A stretch of DNA of 51,700 nucleotides from Rhodothermaceae bacterium. GTDB taxonomy: Bacteria > Bacteroidota > Rhodothermia > Rhodothermales > Bin80. The translations under genes and the position numbers were made by a program. Shown piece after piece: positions 51,639 through 51,700 of the stretch (the first letter of the stretch is position 1; each line of letters begins with the position of its first letter). The notes under the pieces were generated by a model. That model did not search any database. It was not told the origin of the DNA and saw only the letters and a list, made by a program, of their open reading frames with translations. The stretch is from NCBI GenBank assembly GCA_009841335.1, contig VXLY01000043.1, positions 1 to 51,700 on the forward strand, given 5' to 3'.

Positions 51639-51700
51639 TCACGCGGCACGGCCTGCGAGTTCTTCCTCAATCAAGGCCCTAGTCTGTCTGGGATCAGCTT
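51639..51700 (-). CDS. Possible C-terminal end of a gene entering from the right edge
   Basis: On the minus strand, bases 51698-51639 read ADPRQTRALIEEELAGRAA followed by a stop. The composition is coding-like, and the DPR-TR pattern recalls C-termini of acyl-CoA carboxyltransferase subunits, but 19 residues are too few for any real assignment. If real, the gene is convergent with kbl. Confidence 0.3.
   Translation of the reverse strand, partial: ADPRQTRALIEEELAGRAA

Noticed and set aside
1-51700. CRISPR arrays, insertion sequences, integrases or phage genes
   Set aside because: No regularly spaced repeat series, transposase-like protein or att-like duplication was seen on either strand.

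Overview
The window looks like a chromosomal piece of a Gram-negative bacterium of the FCB superphylum, most likely Rhodothermota/Balneolota-like. The signs are a type IX secretion C-terminal sorting domain with the NYPNPFNP signature, a TonB-dependent receptor with an N-terminal carboxypeptidase-like domain, several lipoproteins and tandem parvulin chaperones. This placement is inferred from protein families only. I see no rRNA, tRNA, CRISPR array, insertion sequence or phage gene.

Region 1 (1-11943) is rich in phosphorus genes. A minus-strand set runs TonB receptor, type IX-secreted beta-helix protein, Na/Pi cotransporter. Polyphosphate kinase 1 is divergent from it, and a PPK2 lies nearby. 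The 167-bp gap between receptor and ppk1 carries four TGTTAA-like hexamers at exact 11-bp steps, the layout of a Pho box. A bacillithiol-transferase-like DinB protein, PdxH and a small membrane protein lie among them.

Region 2 (12053-19096) holds metY with a CoA-binding protein, a divergent aldehyde dehydrogenase / PLP decarboxylase pair, and a beta-propeller lipoprotein. Region 3 (19464-24418) is a tight five-gene cassette of DUF1214 protein, sulfotransferase, two short-chain dehydrogenases and an SRPBCC protein. It reads as an uncharacterised pathway modifying a hydrophobic alcohol or ketone. Region 4 (24861-30893) has an orphan soluble protein with two Cache-like modules, an M28 peptidase coupled to YbaK, and a lipoprotein-birA-coaX operon.

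Region 5 (30894-36735) contains a decayed META-like gene, a 23-bp tandem repeat, topoisomerase IV in the order parC-parE, and an EamA transporter. Region 6 (36901-44234) has an operon of three parvulin/SurA-type proteins plus a MoxR ATPase, then gltX coupled to an ACT-domain gene. Region 7 (44629-51489) has a PotABCD-like ABC transporter and a tdh-kbl threonine-degradation pair. tdh-kbl has visibly more C-ending codons than its neighbours and a 9-bp-arm palindrome upstream, so it may be a transferred module.

Several intergenic stretches hold pieces that read like broken genes (17581-17870, 24419-24613, 30970-31358). Many genes overlap, including two convergent 3' overlaps.
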